The translations under genes and the position numbers were made by a program. From assembly GCA_039817385.1 (NCBI GenBank), contig JBCBVY010000001.1, positions 310,001-374,000 on the forward strand: DNA of 64,000 nucleotides. Direction: 5' to 3'. Each line of letters begins with the position of its first letter. Positions within the stretch are counted from its first letter, which is position 1. Source of the DNA: JBCBCP01 sp039817385 (lineage in GTDB: Bacteria; Pseudomonadota; Alphaproteobacteria; Rhodobacterales; Rhodobacteraceae). Shown here piece by piece: positions 25,476 to 33,152 of this stretch. Below the pieces are notes generated by a model. That model was not told the DNA's origin. It searched no databases and saw nothing but the letters and a program-made list of their open reading frames with translations.

Positions 25476-26264
25476 ATGGCTTCAGATATGTTTTACTTCG
25501 GCGCGCATCGCGGCGCACTACAGGGCCTGCCAGCCGACCCGGCCGCGCTCGCGCTTTGGGTGCAGGGGCTGCTGCTGCATGACGTTACCGCGGGTCTGCT
25601 TTACCCTGACGAGGCGGCGCGGCTGGCGGCCGCGTCCCGCGCCACTCTGCCCGTCTCCGTCCGTTTGGACCGTCTGCTGACGCTGCATCGGGGCGATCTG
25701 TGCGCCCCCCGCGCGCCAAGGCAGCGGGATATCGGAACGTGCCGCGACTTTGCGCTGCTTTTCTGCGCCGCGCTGCGCCTCAAGGGGTTCGACGCGCAGG
25801 TCCGCTGCGGCTTTGCCCGGTATTTCCACCCGCCTGGTTTTGAGGATCACTGGATTTGCCTCTACCGCCCGCACGAAACGGCGCGCTGGCGCATAGCCGA
25901 TCCCCAGCTTGATGCCGCACATCTTGCACATTACGAGATCAAGATGGACCCGCGCGACATCCCCGCGGATCAGTTCCTTTTCGCGGCGGATGCGTGGCGC
26001 GCGGTGCGAGACGGCACGCAGGATGCCGCGCATTTCGGGCATGGCGACGCGCGCGGGCTCTGGTTTATGGCCGTGAACGTGATGCGCGATGCGCTTGCGC
26101 AAGAGGACCGCATCACTTCGGACTGGGACGCATGGCGGGCGGCGGACCCTGCAAGGCTGACCTTGGCGGCGGCACGGCAAACCGACCGGGTGGCAGATGG
26201 CCCGGCGGCGCCCCCTGCCCCGTTCTGGCACCCCCCTCTTGGCGCAGACGGAGCGATGCCCTAA
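25476..26264 (+). CDS. Transglutaminase-like domain protein
   Basis: A 262-residue protein with a transglutaminase-like core: the nucleophilic cysteine in DIGTCRDFALLFCAALRLKG, the histidine in EDHWICLYRPH and the aspartate in RIADPQLDAAH, spaced as in the papain-like transglutaminase superfamily. It is probably a cysteine peptidase or amidase rather than a cross-linking enzyme. ATG at 25476 is one candidate; an ATG at 25452 would add eight residues. The gene lies between the TRAP operon and the histidine kinase. Substrate unknown. Confidence 0.75.
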   Translation: MASDMFYFGAHRGALQGLPADPAALALWVQGLLLHDVTAGLLYPDEAARLAAASRATLPVSVRLDRLLTLHRGDLCAPRAPRQRDIGTCRDFALLFCAALRLKGFDAQVRCGFARYFHPPGFEDHWICLYRPHETARWRIADPQLDAAHLAHYEIKMDPRDIPADQFLFAADAWRAVRDGTQDAAHFGHGDARGLWFMAVNVMRDALAQEDRITSDWDAWRAADPARLTLAAARQTDRVADGPAAPPAPFWHPPLGADGAMP

Positions 26265-26275
26265 ACAAGCGGCCC

Positions 26276-27703
26276 ATGTCTCGCCTGTTCCACGCACTGC
26301 GCCTCAGCTATGCGCAAAAGCTTGCCCTCGTCGCGGCCTTGCCGCTGGTGCTGGCGGTGAGCGCAATTGCGGTGCTGGTCACGATGCAGTCCCGCGCGCT
26401 GGCCGAACGGGAGATCGCCGCGCTGGAAGACCAGCTGATCGAGGCGAAAAAGCGCGAGCTGCGCAACTACGTCACCCAGGCGCGCAACGGGTTCTACTTC
26501 ATCTACGGCTCCGCCGCGCCGGATGATCAGAACGCGAAAGACCAGGTGGCGCAGATCCTTGCGGCGATGATCTACGGGGATGAAGGGTTCTTTTTTGTCT
26601 ACGACTATGAGGGCACCAACCTCGTCTCCCCCCGCCAAACGGACCGGATCGGCGGTAATTTCGCCGGAGAGGTGAACGCCGACGGGGTGCCCGTCGTAGA
26701 CCAACTGATCGAGATTGCGCGGCAGGGTGACGGGTATCTGACCCACCGCTGGGCGAAACCGTCGAGCGGCGCGGAGGCGGAGATGATCACCTATGTCACC
26801 TCCTTCCCCGCGTGGCGCTGGGCCGTGGGCACCGGGGTTTTCATCGATGATGTGCTGGGCTCGGTAGCGGCGGCCCGCGCGGATGTTGAGGCGCGGGTGC
26901 AGCGCACGTTCTACTATATCCTCGGGATCACGCTGGCGGCGGTGCTGCTGGTCTTTGGCTCGGGGATGCTGATCAACCTGCGCGAACGGCGGCTCGCGGA
27001 TGCCAAGCTGAAGAAGCTGACCCAGCGGGTGTTTGATGCGCAGGAAGAGGAGCGCGGGCGCGTCGCGCGCGAGCTGCATGACGGGATCAGCCAAATCCTC
27101 GTCGGGGTGCGCTATACGCTCGACACCGCGCGGCGGCGGCTTGAGCGGGGCGGCACGGATGCCGAAAAGCCGCTGCAACAGGGGATCGAAAGCCTGGGCG
27201 AGGCGATTTCCGAGGTGCGCCGGATCAGCCGCGATCTGCGCCCCGGTGCGCTGGACGATTTGGGCCTTGGGCCCGCGCTGAAGGCGCTATGCGACGATTT
27301 CGGCCAGCGGACGGGGATCGAGATGGCGTTTTCGACAGTCGTTTTCCGCAACCGGCTGGACCAGGACGCGAAAATCGCGCTTTACCGCATTGCTCAGGAA
27401 GCGCTCACCAATATCGAGCGGCACGCCGGCGCCACCCGTGTCACCGTGGACCTGCGCGGGCACGCGAAGGGCGCAACGCTCAAGATCATCGACAACGGCG
27501 CGGGCATTCGGGCGGCGCGGCGGCAGGGCCTGGGCCTGCGCAACATGCAGGAACGGGCCGAACAGCTGGGCGGTGATCTGGTGTTCCGCCAACCCAAAGG
27601 GCGCGCTTCGGGCACGATGATCACCGTGACCGTACCCCTGACGCATCTTCTGCCCCCCGATCCAGAGACCGGGCCGACCTTGCCAAGGGATGCCGCCGCA
27701 TGA
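26276..27703 (+). CDS. Cache-domain sensor histidine kinase (NarL-type partner)
   Basis: A 475-residue membrane kinase. Helices at about 15-36 and 212-235 flank a periplasmic Cache domain (GDEGFFFVYDYEGTNLVSP and WRWAVGTGVFIDDVLG). The dimerisation domain is HisKA_3 with phospho-acceptor His268 in EEERGRVARELHDGISQ, followed by a HATPase_c domain (NIERHAGATRV, DNGAGI, GLGLRNMQERA). Its stop overlaps the start of the response regulator gene (ATGA). Because the Cache ligand class often binds carboxylates and the gene faces the TRAP operon, it may sense the transported substrate (inference). Confidence 0.92.
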   Translation: MSRLFHALRLSYAQKLALVAALPLVLAVSAIAVLVTMQSRALAEREIAALEDQLIEAKKRELRNYVTQARNGFYFIYGSAAPDDQNAKDQVAQILAAMIYGDEGFFFVYDYEGTNLVSPRQTDRIGGNFAGEVNADGVPVVDQLIEIARQGDGYLTHRWAKPSSGAEAEMITYVTSFPAWRWAVGTGVFIDDVLGSVAAARADVEARVQRTFYYILGITLAAVLLVFGSGMLINLRERRLADAKLKKLTQRVFDAQEEERGRVARELHDGISQILVGVRYTLDTARRRLERGGTDAEKPLQQGIESLGEAISEVRRISRDLRPGALDDLGLGPALKALCDDFGQRTGIEMAFSTVVFRNRLDQDAKIALYRIAQEALTNIERHAGATRVTVDLRGHAKGATLKIIDNGAGIRAARRQGLGLRNMQERAEQLGGDLVFRQPKGRASGTMITVTVPLTHLLPPDPETGPTLPRDAAA

Positions 27704-28335
27704 CCCGCGTTCTGATTGTGGACGACCACCCGATGGTCGCGCAAGGCATCCAGTCGATCCTCGAAGATTTCGATGATCTGGACGTCGTGGGCACACTCGG
27801 CACCGGGCAGGACGTGATCGACCAGCTGGACGTGCTGCGCCCCGACGTGATCCTGATGGACCTGAACATGCCCCGGATGGGCGGGCTGACGGCAACGGAG
27901 ATTGTCCTTGAACGCCGCCCCCAGACCCGCGTTCTGATCCTGTCGATGCATGACAGCCCCGAATATATCTCTTCGGCCCTTTCGCACGGGGCGATGGGCT
28001 ATGTGCTGAAAGACGTGCCCACGGACGAGATCAAACTGGCCATCGACGCCGTCATGCGCGGCGAGCGCTACCTGTGCACGGGCGCCGAGGGCTCCATCGC
28101 CCCCCGGGCGGAGGCCGCGCAATCGGCGCTCACGGGGCGCGAGCAGACGATCCTTCTGCAACTGGCGCAGGGCAAGTCGAACAAAGAGGTGGCGCTGGCG
28201 CTGAACATCTCCGTCCGCACGGTCGAAACGCACCGCAAGAACATCAAGCGCAAGCTGGGCATCTCATCGACCGCAGGGCTGACGCGCTACGCGATGGAGC
28301 ACGGGGTGCTTCAGGGCACAGGCACGTCGTTCTGA
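27700..28335 (+). CDS. NarL/FixJ-family response regulator
   Basis: A 211-residue response regulator. The receiver domain has VDDHPMVAQG at the N-terminus, phospho-acceptor Asp54 in ILMDLNMP, and the conserved lysine in YVLKDVPTDE. The DNA-binding domain is LuxR-type HTH at about 145-190 (LTGREQTILLQLAQGKSNKEV). It overlaps the kinase gene by four bases, so the two form a two-component pair. A likely target is the TRAP operon, whose promoter region has an inverted repeat CGTATG-TCGCC-CATACG at 25360-25376. Confidence 0.93.
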   Translation: MTRVLIVDDHPMVAQGIQSILEDFDDLDVVGTLGTGQDVIDQLDVLRPDVILMDLNMPRMGGLTATEIVLERRPQTRVLILSMHDSPEYISSALSHGAMGYVLKDVPTDEIKLAIDAVMRGERYLCTGAEGSIAPRAEAAQSALTGREQTILLQLAQGKSNKEVALALNISVRTVETHRKNIKRKLGISSTAGLTRYAMEHGVLQGTGTSF

Positions 28336-28443
28336 GGGCAGCTTAAGGGGCTGCAAATTCCCAAAATTTCGAGATGTGACGGAACGGCGCAATAAAATTA
28401 CAAATTTCTGCCTACCTGCCTAACGAAATCCTCGCTTTGGCTG

Positions 28444-28472
28444 TTGACGCTCCTTGTGGCCCCTCATAATGT
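28444..28472 (+). promoter_or_regulatory. Sigma-70 type promoter of the ilv operon
   Basis: TTGACG (28444-28449) and TAATGT (28467-28472) are spaced 17 bp, a good -35/-10 pair, with the leader peptide start at 28502 about 25 bases after the expected start of transcription. The rest of the gap 28336-28443 between the response regulator and this promoter shows no further feature I can support. Confidence 0.65.
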
Positions 28473-28501
28473 GCCGCCCATCAGCACAGGAGCCTCCGGG
28501 C

Positions 28502-28561
28502 ATGACCCGAACACCACAGATCCTAGTCGTCATCGTAGAAGGAACGCGCATGGGCCGGTAA
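28502..28561 (+). CDS. ilv leader peptide (attenuation)
   Basis: A 19-residue reading frame, MTRTPQILVVIVEGTRMGR, with an AGGAG ribosome site nine bases before the ATG. It contains six consecutive branched-chain codons (Ile-Leu-Val-Val-Ile-Val), including the rare CTA and GTA, which makes ribosome stalling sensitive to shortage of the charged tRNAs. It lies upstream of an antiterminator and terminator and in front of the acetolactate synthase gene, the classic attenuation arrangement. Confidence 0.82.
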   Translation: MTRTPQILVVIVEGTRMGR

Positions 28562-28589
28562 CGGATCGCCAGATCACCTTCCCATGCGC
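28546..28589 (+). promoter_or_regulatory. Antiterminator stem of the ilv attenuator
   Basis: GCGCATGGG (28546-28554) pairs perfectly with CCCATGCGC (28581-28589). The 3' arm shares two bases with the 5' arm of the terminator, so the two stems exclude each other. The 5' arm lies in the last codons of the leader peptide, where a ribosome that reaches the stop codon would cover it. A stall at the branched-chain codons would leave it free to block termination. Confidence 0.7.
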
Positions 28590-28612
28590 CCCCGAACACC
28601 GGGGGCTTTTTT
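28588..28612 (+). terminator. Attenuator terminator of the ilv operon
   Basis: GCCCCCG (28588-28594), loop AACAC, CGGGGGC (28600-28606) followed by six T. A strong Rho-independent terminator located 40 bp before ilvB, downstream of the leader peptide. Confidence 0.82.
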
Positions 28613-28652
28613 GTGCGCAACAGGTAGCAACCCGCAGATCGGAGACGCGGAC

Positions 28653-30404
28653 ATGACACGTCAAATGACCGGAGCGAAAATGGTCGTCCAAGCCCTTATC
28701 GACCAGGGCGTGGACACGGTATTCGGATATCCTGGCGGGGCCGTTCTACCGATTTACGACGAGATTTTTCAGCAAAACGCGATCCGCCACATCCTTGTGC
28801 GGCACGAACAGGGGGCGGTGCACGCCGCCGAAGGCTATGCGCGCGCCACGGGCAAGCCGGGCGTGTGCCTCGTGACCTCGGGCCCCGGCGCGACCAATGC
28901 GGTGACCGGCCTGACGGATGCGCTTATGGACAGCATCCCGATTGTGGTGCTCACGGGCCAGGTGCCGACCTTCATGATCGGCTCGGACGCCTTTCAGGAG
29001 GCCGACACGGTCGGCATCACCCGCCCCTGCACCAAGCATAACTGGCTGGTCAAGGAGACCGACGCGCTGTCCGGTGTGCTGCACGAGGCGTTCCATGTGG
29101 CCACCGCAGGGCGCCCCGGCCCGGTCCTGATCGACATCCCCAAGGACGTGCAATTTGCCACCGGCAGCTACAGTGTGCCCAAGCCCTCGACCTCGCGCTA
29201 TCAGCCGCAAGTGAAGGGCGATCTGGAGGCAATCACCGAGCTTGCCGCCGCGATGGAGACGGCCAAGCGCCCGATCTTCTACACGGGCGGCGGCGTGATC
29301 AACTCTGGCCCTGGCGCGTCCCAGCTGTTGCGCGAGTTGGTGGAGGCGACGGGCTTTCCCATCACCTCGACTCTGATGGGCCTCGGCGCCTACCCGGCCT
29401 CGGGTGACAAGTGGCTGGGGATGCTGGGGATGCACGGCCTTTATGAGGCGAATATGGCGATGCACGACTGCGACCTGATGATCAACATCGGCGCGCGGTT
29501 CGACGACCGGATCACGGGCCGGATCGACGCGTTCTCGCCCAAGTCGAAAAAGGCGCATATCGACATTGACCCGTCCTCGATCAACAAGGTGATCAAGACG
29601 GACATCCCCATCGTCGGCGACATCGCGCACGTGCTCGAGGACCTGCTGAAGGTTTGGAAATCCCGCGGGCGCAAAACCAATGCCGAGGGCGTGGCCAAAT
29701 GGTGGGATCAGATCGCCGAATGGCGCAAGGTCGACTGCCTCGCGTTCAAGCAGACCGGCAAAACGATCAAACCGCAGCACGCGCTGGCCCGGCTTGAGGC
29801 GCTGACGAAGGATCACGACCGCTACATCTGTACCGAGGTTGGCCAGCACCAGATGTGGGCCGCGCAGTACCTTGGCTTCGAGGATCCGAACCGCTGGATG
29901 ACCTCGGGCGGGCTGGGGACGATGGGCTACGGCTTTCCCGCCTCCATCGGCGTGCAGATGGGCCACCCCGATGCGCTGGTGATCAACGTCGCAGGAGAGG
30001 CGTCCTGGCTGATGAACATGCAAGAGCTGGGCACCGCGATACAGTTCAACCTGCCAGTGAAGCAGTTCATCCTGAACAACGAACGGCTGGGTATGGTGCG
30101 GCAGTGGCAGGAGCTGCTGCATGGCGAGCGCTATTCGCACAGCTGGTCCGATGCCCTGCCCGACTTCGTCAAACTGGCCGAGGCGTTTGGGGCAAAGGGC
30201 ATCCTGTGCTCTGACCCCGCGGATCTGGATGACGCGATCATGGAGATGTTGCGCCATGACGGCCCGGTTCTGTTCGACTGCTTGGTGGAAAAGCACGAAA
30301 ATTGCTTCCCCATGATCCCGTCGGGCAAGGCTCATAACGAGATGCTGCTTGGGGACGCGCAAACCCAAGGCGTGATCGACGCCAAGGGCTCGGTGCTGGT
30401 CTAA
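28653..30404 (+). CDS. ilvB: Acetolactate synthase, large (catalytic) subunit
   Basis: A 583-residue thiamine diphosphate enzyme that joins two pyruvates into acetolactate, or pyruvate and 2-oxobutyrate into acetohydroxybutyrate, in branched-chain amino acid synthesis. The cofactor-activating Glu52 lies in RHEQGAVHAAEGYAR; FYTGGGVI marks the central domain; the ThDP motif is VINVAGEASWLMN, followed by QFILNN. ATG at 28653 follows GGAGACGCGG. It starts an operon whose last gene is the regulatory subunit, with a toxin-antitoxin pair between. Confidence 0.95.
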   Translation: MTRQMTGAKMVVQALIDQGVDTVFGYPGGAVLPIYDEIFQQNAIRHILVRHEQGAVHAAEGYARATGKPGVCLVTSGPGATNAVTGLTDALMDSIPIVVLTGQVPTFMIGSDAFQEADTVGITRPCTKHNWLVKETDALSGVLHEAFHVATAGRPGPVLIDIPKDVQFATGSYSVPKPSTSRYQPQVKGDLEAITELAAAMETAKRPIFYTGGGVINSGPGASQLLRELVEATGFPITSTLMGLGAYPASGDKWLGMLGMHGLYEANMAMHDCDLMINIGARFDDRITGRIDAFSPKSKKAHIDIDPSSINKVIKTDIPIVGDIAHVLEDLLKVWKSRGRKTNAEGVAKWWDQIAEWRKVDCLAFKQTGKTIKPQHALARLEALTKDHDRYICTEVGQHQMWAAQYLGFEDPNRWMTSGGLGTMGYGFPASIGVQMGHPDALVINVAGEASWLMNMQELGTAIQFNLPVKQFILNNERLGMVRQWQELLHGERYSHSWSDALPDFVKLAEAFGAKGILCSDPADLDDAIMEMLRHDGPVLFDCLVEKHENCFPMIPSGKAHNEMLLGDAQTQGVIDAKGSVLV

Positions 30405-30413
30405 ATCGCGGCA

Positions 30414-30446
30414 TTGGCATATATTGCCAACAAAAGGAGATATGCC
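30414..30446. promoter_or_regulatory. Inverted repeats at the antitoxin start
   Basis: TTGGCA-TATAT-TGCCAA (30414-30430) is a perfect 6-bp inverted repeat. A second, GGCATAT (30416-30422) and ATATGCC (30440-30446), encloses the ribosome site AGGAGA. The first is a good candidate for binding of the ribbon-helix-helix antitoxin; the second could fold over the ribosome site. Confidence 0.55.
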
Positions 30447-30719
30447 ATGCCCACCCGCAACGTTGTGCTGACCGATCACCAATCCGAGCTGCTCGATCGC
30501 CTCGTCGCCTCGGGCCGTTATCAGAACGCGTCCGAGGCGATCCGCGCGGGGCTGAACAGCCTTGAGATCGAAGAGGAAAAGGCGCTCCGTCTGCGCAAGA
30601 CCCTGATGGAGGGTTTGGCCGCACTGGAAGCCGGTGACTTTGCCGAAGGTGACATCGACGATGTCTTTGCCAGCGCCCTTGCCGAAGCAACCGCGCGCGT
30701 CGCCGCGCGAAACGAATGA
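30447..30719 (+). CDS. Ribbon-helix-helix antitoxin (ParD-like)
   Basis: A 90-residue ParD/CopG-family antitoxin. The N-terminal ribbon-helix-helix fold is MPTRNVVLTDHQSELLDRLV with SGRYQNASEAIRAGLNSLE, the typical ParD pattern; the C-terminus is acidic and would wrap the toxin. ATG at 30447 has AGGAGA six bases upstream. The gene begins 42 bp after the ilvB stop and overlaps the toxin gene. It represses its own promoter in related systems. Confidence 0.88.
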   Translation: MPTRNVVLTDHQSELLDRLVASGRYQNASEAIRAGLNSLEIEEEKALRLRKTLMEGLAALEAGDFAEGDIDDVFASALAEATARVAARNE

Positions 30720-31054
30720 CCCGCCGGATACGGTTGACCATGCCCGCTCGGGCACAGTTGGCAGATATACTGGAATGGACGGTTGAGACGTTCGGCACCC
30801 GCCAGGCAGAAAGGTACCAGACTGCAATCCTAGGCCGGATCAAAAAAGCTGCAGACGGTCTGATCACAGGCCGCCCTTGCAAACTTCTGGACGACGATCC
30901 TCACTTGGCAGATTTGGTGTTTTTGCGCGCCGGAGAACACTTTGTCATTTATCGCCTTACAGACAACGTTCTAGGCGTCATTGCCATCATCCACTCCCGC
31001 AGCGATGTGCCGAGCCACATCGCCGCCGCCCTAACCAACATGAAAGACGACTGA
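30716..31054 (+). CDS. ParE/RelE-family toxin
   Basis: A 112-residue protein with the ParE fold: an N-terminal strand RRIRLTMPARAQLADILEWT, then helical FGTRQAERYQTAILGRIKKA, and the final strands VFLRAGEHFVIYRLTDNVLGVIAIIHSR, typical of ParE toxins that poison gyrase or cut mRNA. Starts in the antitoxin's stop (ATGA overlap) and ends one base before the acetolactate synthase small subunit gene, so it is in the same transcript. Confidence 0.87.
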   Translation: MTRRIRLTMPARAQLADILEWTVETFGTRQAERYQTAILGRIKKAADGLITGRPCKLLDDDPHLADLVFLRAGEHFVIYRLTDNVLGVIAIIHSRSDVPSHIAAALTNMKDD

Positions 31055-31055
31055 C

Positions 31056-31616
31056 ATGTCCGCGCTCAAGATCAAAAAAGGCTCTTCCAGCCACTCCGCC
31101 TACAACCTGCGCCCCACCTTCAGTGATGTGGAAGAGCGGCACACGCTCGCTGTCATGGTCGACAACGAACCCGGCGTTCTAGCGCGGGTGATCGGCCTTT
31201 TTTCCGGGCGCGGTTACAACATCGAAAGCCTGACCGTCGCGGAGGTCGACCATACCGGGCACCTCAGCCGCATCACCATTGTGACCCGCGGCACGCCGCA
31301 GGTGATCGAGCAGATCAAGGCGCAGCTGGGCCGGATCGTGCCGGTGCACGAGGTGCACGATCTGACCGTTGAAGGCCCCGCGGTGGAGCGGGAGCTTGCC
31401 ATGCTCAAGGTTGCAGGCAAGGGCGAGCAGCGGGTCGAGGCGCTGCGCATCGCGGAGATTTTCCGGGCCAAGGTGGTGGACAGCACGCTGGAAAGCTTTG
31501 TCTTTGAGATCACGGGGGCACCGGACAAGATCGACGCCTTTGCCGACCTGATGCGCCCGCTTGGACTTGTTGACGTGGCGCGCACAGGTGTCGCGGCATT
31601 GCCGCGCGGAGATTAA
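31056..31616 (+). CDS. ilvH: Acetolactate synthase, small (regulatory) subunit
   Basis: A 186-residue regulatory subunit that confers valine feedback control. An N-terminal ACT domain is clear: HTLAVMVDNEPGVLARVIGLFSGRGYNIESL, the textbook IlvH/IlvN start of ACT; the C-terminal ALS_ss domain is GEQRVEALRIAEIFRAKVVD. Two bases separate the toxin stop from the start. It should assemble with the catalytic subunit encoded at 28653-30404, with the toxin-antitoxin genes transcribed between them. Confidence 0.95.
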   Translation: MSALKIKKGSSSHSAYNLRPTFSDVEERHTLAVMVDNEPGVLARVIGLFSGRGYNIESLTVAEVDHTGHLSRITIVTRGTPQVIEQIKAQLGRIVPVHEVHDLTVEGPAVERELAMLKVAGKGEQRVEALRIAEIFRAKVVDSTLESFVFEITGAPDKIDAFADLMRPLGLVDVARTGVAALPRGD

Positions 31617-31677
31617 TTACGGCGCCGCCGCGTGGGGATTGATTGCGGCGCTGCCTGGCAGCAACTGACCTTTGCGG

Positions 31678-32037
31678 TCAGGCGTTTCTACGACCGGGTG
31701 CCGCCTTACGGCCGGATTTCTTGGAGCTCGCCTCAACAACGGTGTGAAACGGTATGATCTGTGCACTGTTTGGGGTCGCGCGCTGGGATGCGGCCATTGT
31801 TTGCAGTTGCTCCACGGCTCCGCTCCCCGCCCCCTGTTGGAGCAGCTTGGCGTTTGATGCGCGCCGAAAGGATCGCTCGAGCTTAACATCGAACTGCACG
31901 ACGTCGCCGATATCAAAGAAAAGGTCTTGATACAAAACAGCATCCTGTCCCGACAGGAACGCAAGATCGCCCTGATCCTCGCACCAGACGACCGCCTTGC
32001 GGTCTGCAACATCACTCCAAAGTATCACGCCGATCAT
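31678..32037 (-). CDS. Conserved hypothetical protein, 119 residues
   Basis: A 119-residue protein beginning MIGVILWSDVADRKAVVWCEDQ and continuing DLAFLSGQDAVLYQDLFFDIGDVVQFDVKLER, a hydrophobic-acidic core I recall from Rhodobacterales conserved hypotheticals; the C-terminus is low complexity. Start at 32037 is preferred because the upstream in-frame residues are not conserved in style, though no ribosome site is strong. Divergent from the XRE regulator gene. Function unknown. Confidence 0.6.
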   Translation of the reverse strand: MIGVILWSDVADRKAVVWCEDQGDLAFLSGQDAVLYQDLFFDIGDVVQFDVKLERSFRRASNAKLLQQGAGSGAVEQLQTMAASQRATPNSAQIIPFHTVVEASSKKSGRKAAPGRRNA

Positions 32038-32264
32038 ATCCGCACTCACAACTTCCGATTGAACTAAGAAAACCCGGACTATCTGATAATTAACACGGTG
32101 TATGCAGCACCGGTCGCTTGCATTTTGTGCCGGAAGGCGTAGGGTTGGGTCCCCAACTAGCGTCACCGCTGACGCCGAAGCGCGTCAAGCGTTTAGAACG
32201 CGACACGAAATAGCGTTAACCGCGGCAACAGACCGCTGAACGCGCAGAATAAAGGTCGTGCGAT

Positions 32265-33062
32265 ATGCCCGACGCAAAGGCTTCACCGGCCGAACTCCGC
32301 AGCATGTTTGGCAAGAACCTTCGAACGCTCGCCGAGCGCTATCCGTCGATTTCTGAACTGTCACGGCAACTTGGTATCAATCGGACGCAGTTCAATCGCT
32401 ACCTCGCCGGTGAAAGCTTTCCACGCCCTGACGTGCTCGCACGGATCTGTGCATTCTTTGACGTCGATGCGCGCATCCTGCTCGAACCGGTTGCCGAGAT
32501 CGGCGATCTTGATGACACGTTGGGCCATCCGTTCCTGGCCGGATTTGTGGGCGGTGGCGCGCGGGACGTGCCCGAAGAAGTCTTTCCAAGCGGCTTTTAC
32601 CAGTTCTCCCGCCGGTCGTTCATGAGCGAAGGCGACTACGTTGTCGGACTGGTACGCGTTTTCCGGTCCGGCCGAACAACGATGGTCAACGGGTTCGAGG
32701 CAAAGGAGGCCATGCGCGCGCAGGGCTTGTCCACAGACCGGACCGCGCGCGAGTTTCGCGGACTGGTCATGTTGCAAGAAAGCGGGATTGCTGCGCTGAT
32801 CTCGCGCAATGGCGGGATGACCGCCTCGTTCAATTACCTTTCGCCTGAGGCGTCGTTTCAAAACAATTACTGGACGGGATATGCGATCCGCACGGTGCGC
32901 GAAGCGCTCGACAGTGACCGGGCTGTGCGCATGGTCTACGAATATCTGGGCACCGGGTGGGCGTCCGCCCGCAAAGCGGCGCGCGGCGCGGGCTATACCA
33001 AATATCAGGACCTGCTGCCCTACCACCAGCGCCTGCTCAGGGACGGGCAACCCTTCCGCTGA
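32265..33062 (+). CDS. XRE-type helix-turn-helix regulator with effector-like domain
   Basis: A 265-residue regulator. The N-terminal XRE HTH spans about residues 10-68 (NLRTLAERYPSISELSRQLGINRTQFNRYLAG), the remaining 190 residues form a separate domain of unknown type (FMSEGDYVVGLVRVFRSG and GMTASFNYLSPEASFQNNYW). AAAGGT precedes the ATG at 32265. It sits upstream of and in the same direction as the Rieske oxygenase gene, so it is a candidate regulator. Confidence 0.85.
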   Translation: MPDAKASPAELRSMFGKNLRTLAERYPSISELSRQLGINRTQFNRYLAGESFPRPDVLARICAFFDVDARILLEPVAEIGDLDDTLGHPFLAGFVGGGARDVPEEVFPSGFYQFSRRSFMSEGDYVVGLVRVFRSGRTTMVNGFEAKEAMRAQGLSTDRTAREFRGLVMLQESGIAALISRNGGMTASFNYLSPEASFQNNYWTGYAIRTVREALDSDRAVRMVYEYLGTGWASARKAARGAGYTKYQDLLPYHQRLLRDGQPFR

Positions 33063-33152
33063 TGTCGCGGTGAGAAAACCCGTGTCGCTGTTGCGCATGA
33101 CCGCGCCGTGCGCGGCGATATCCTGACCTCCGACAAGAACGGAGACTGCCAG

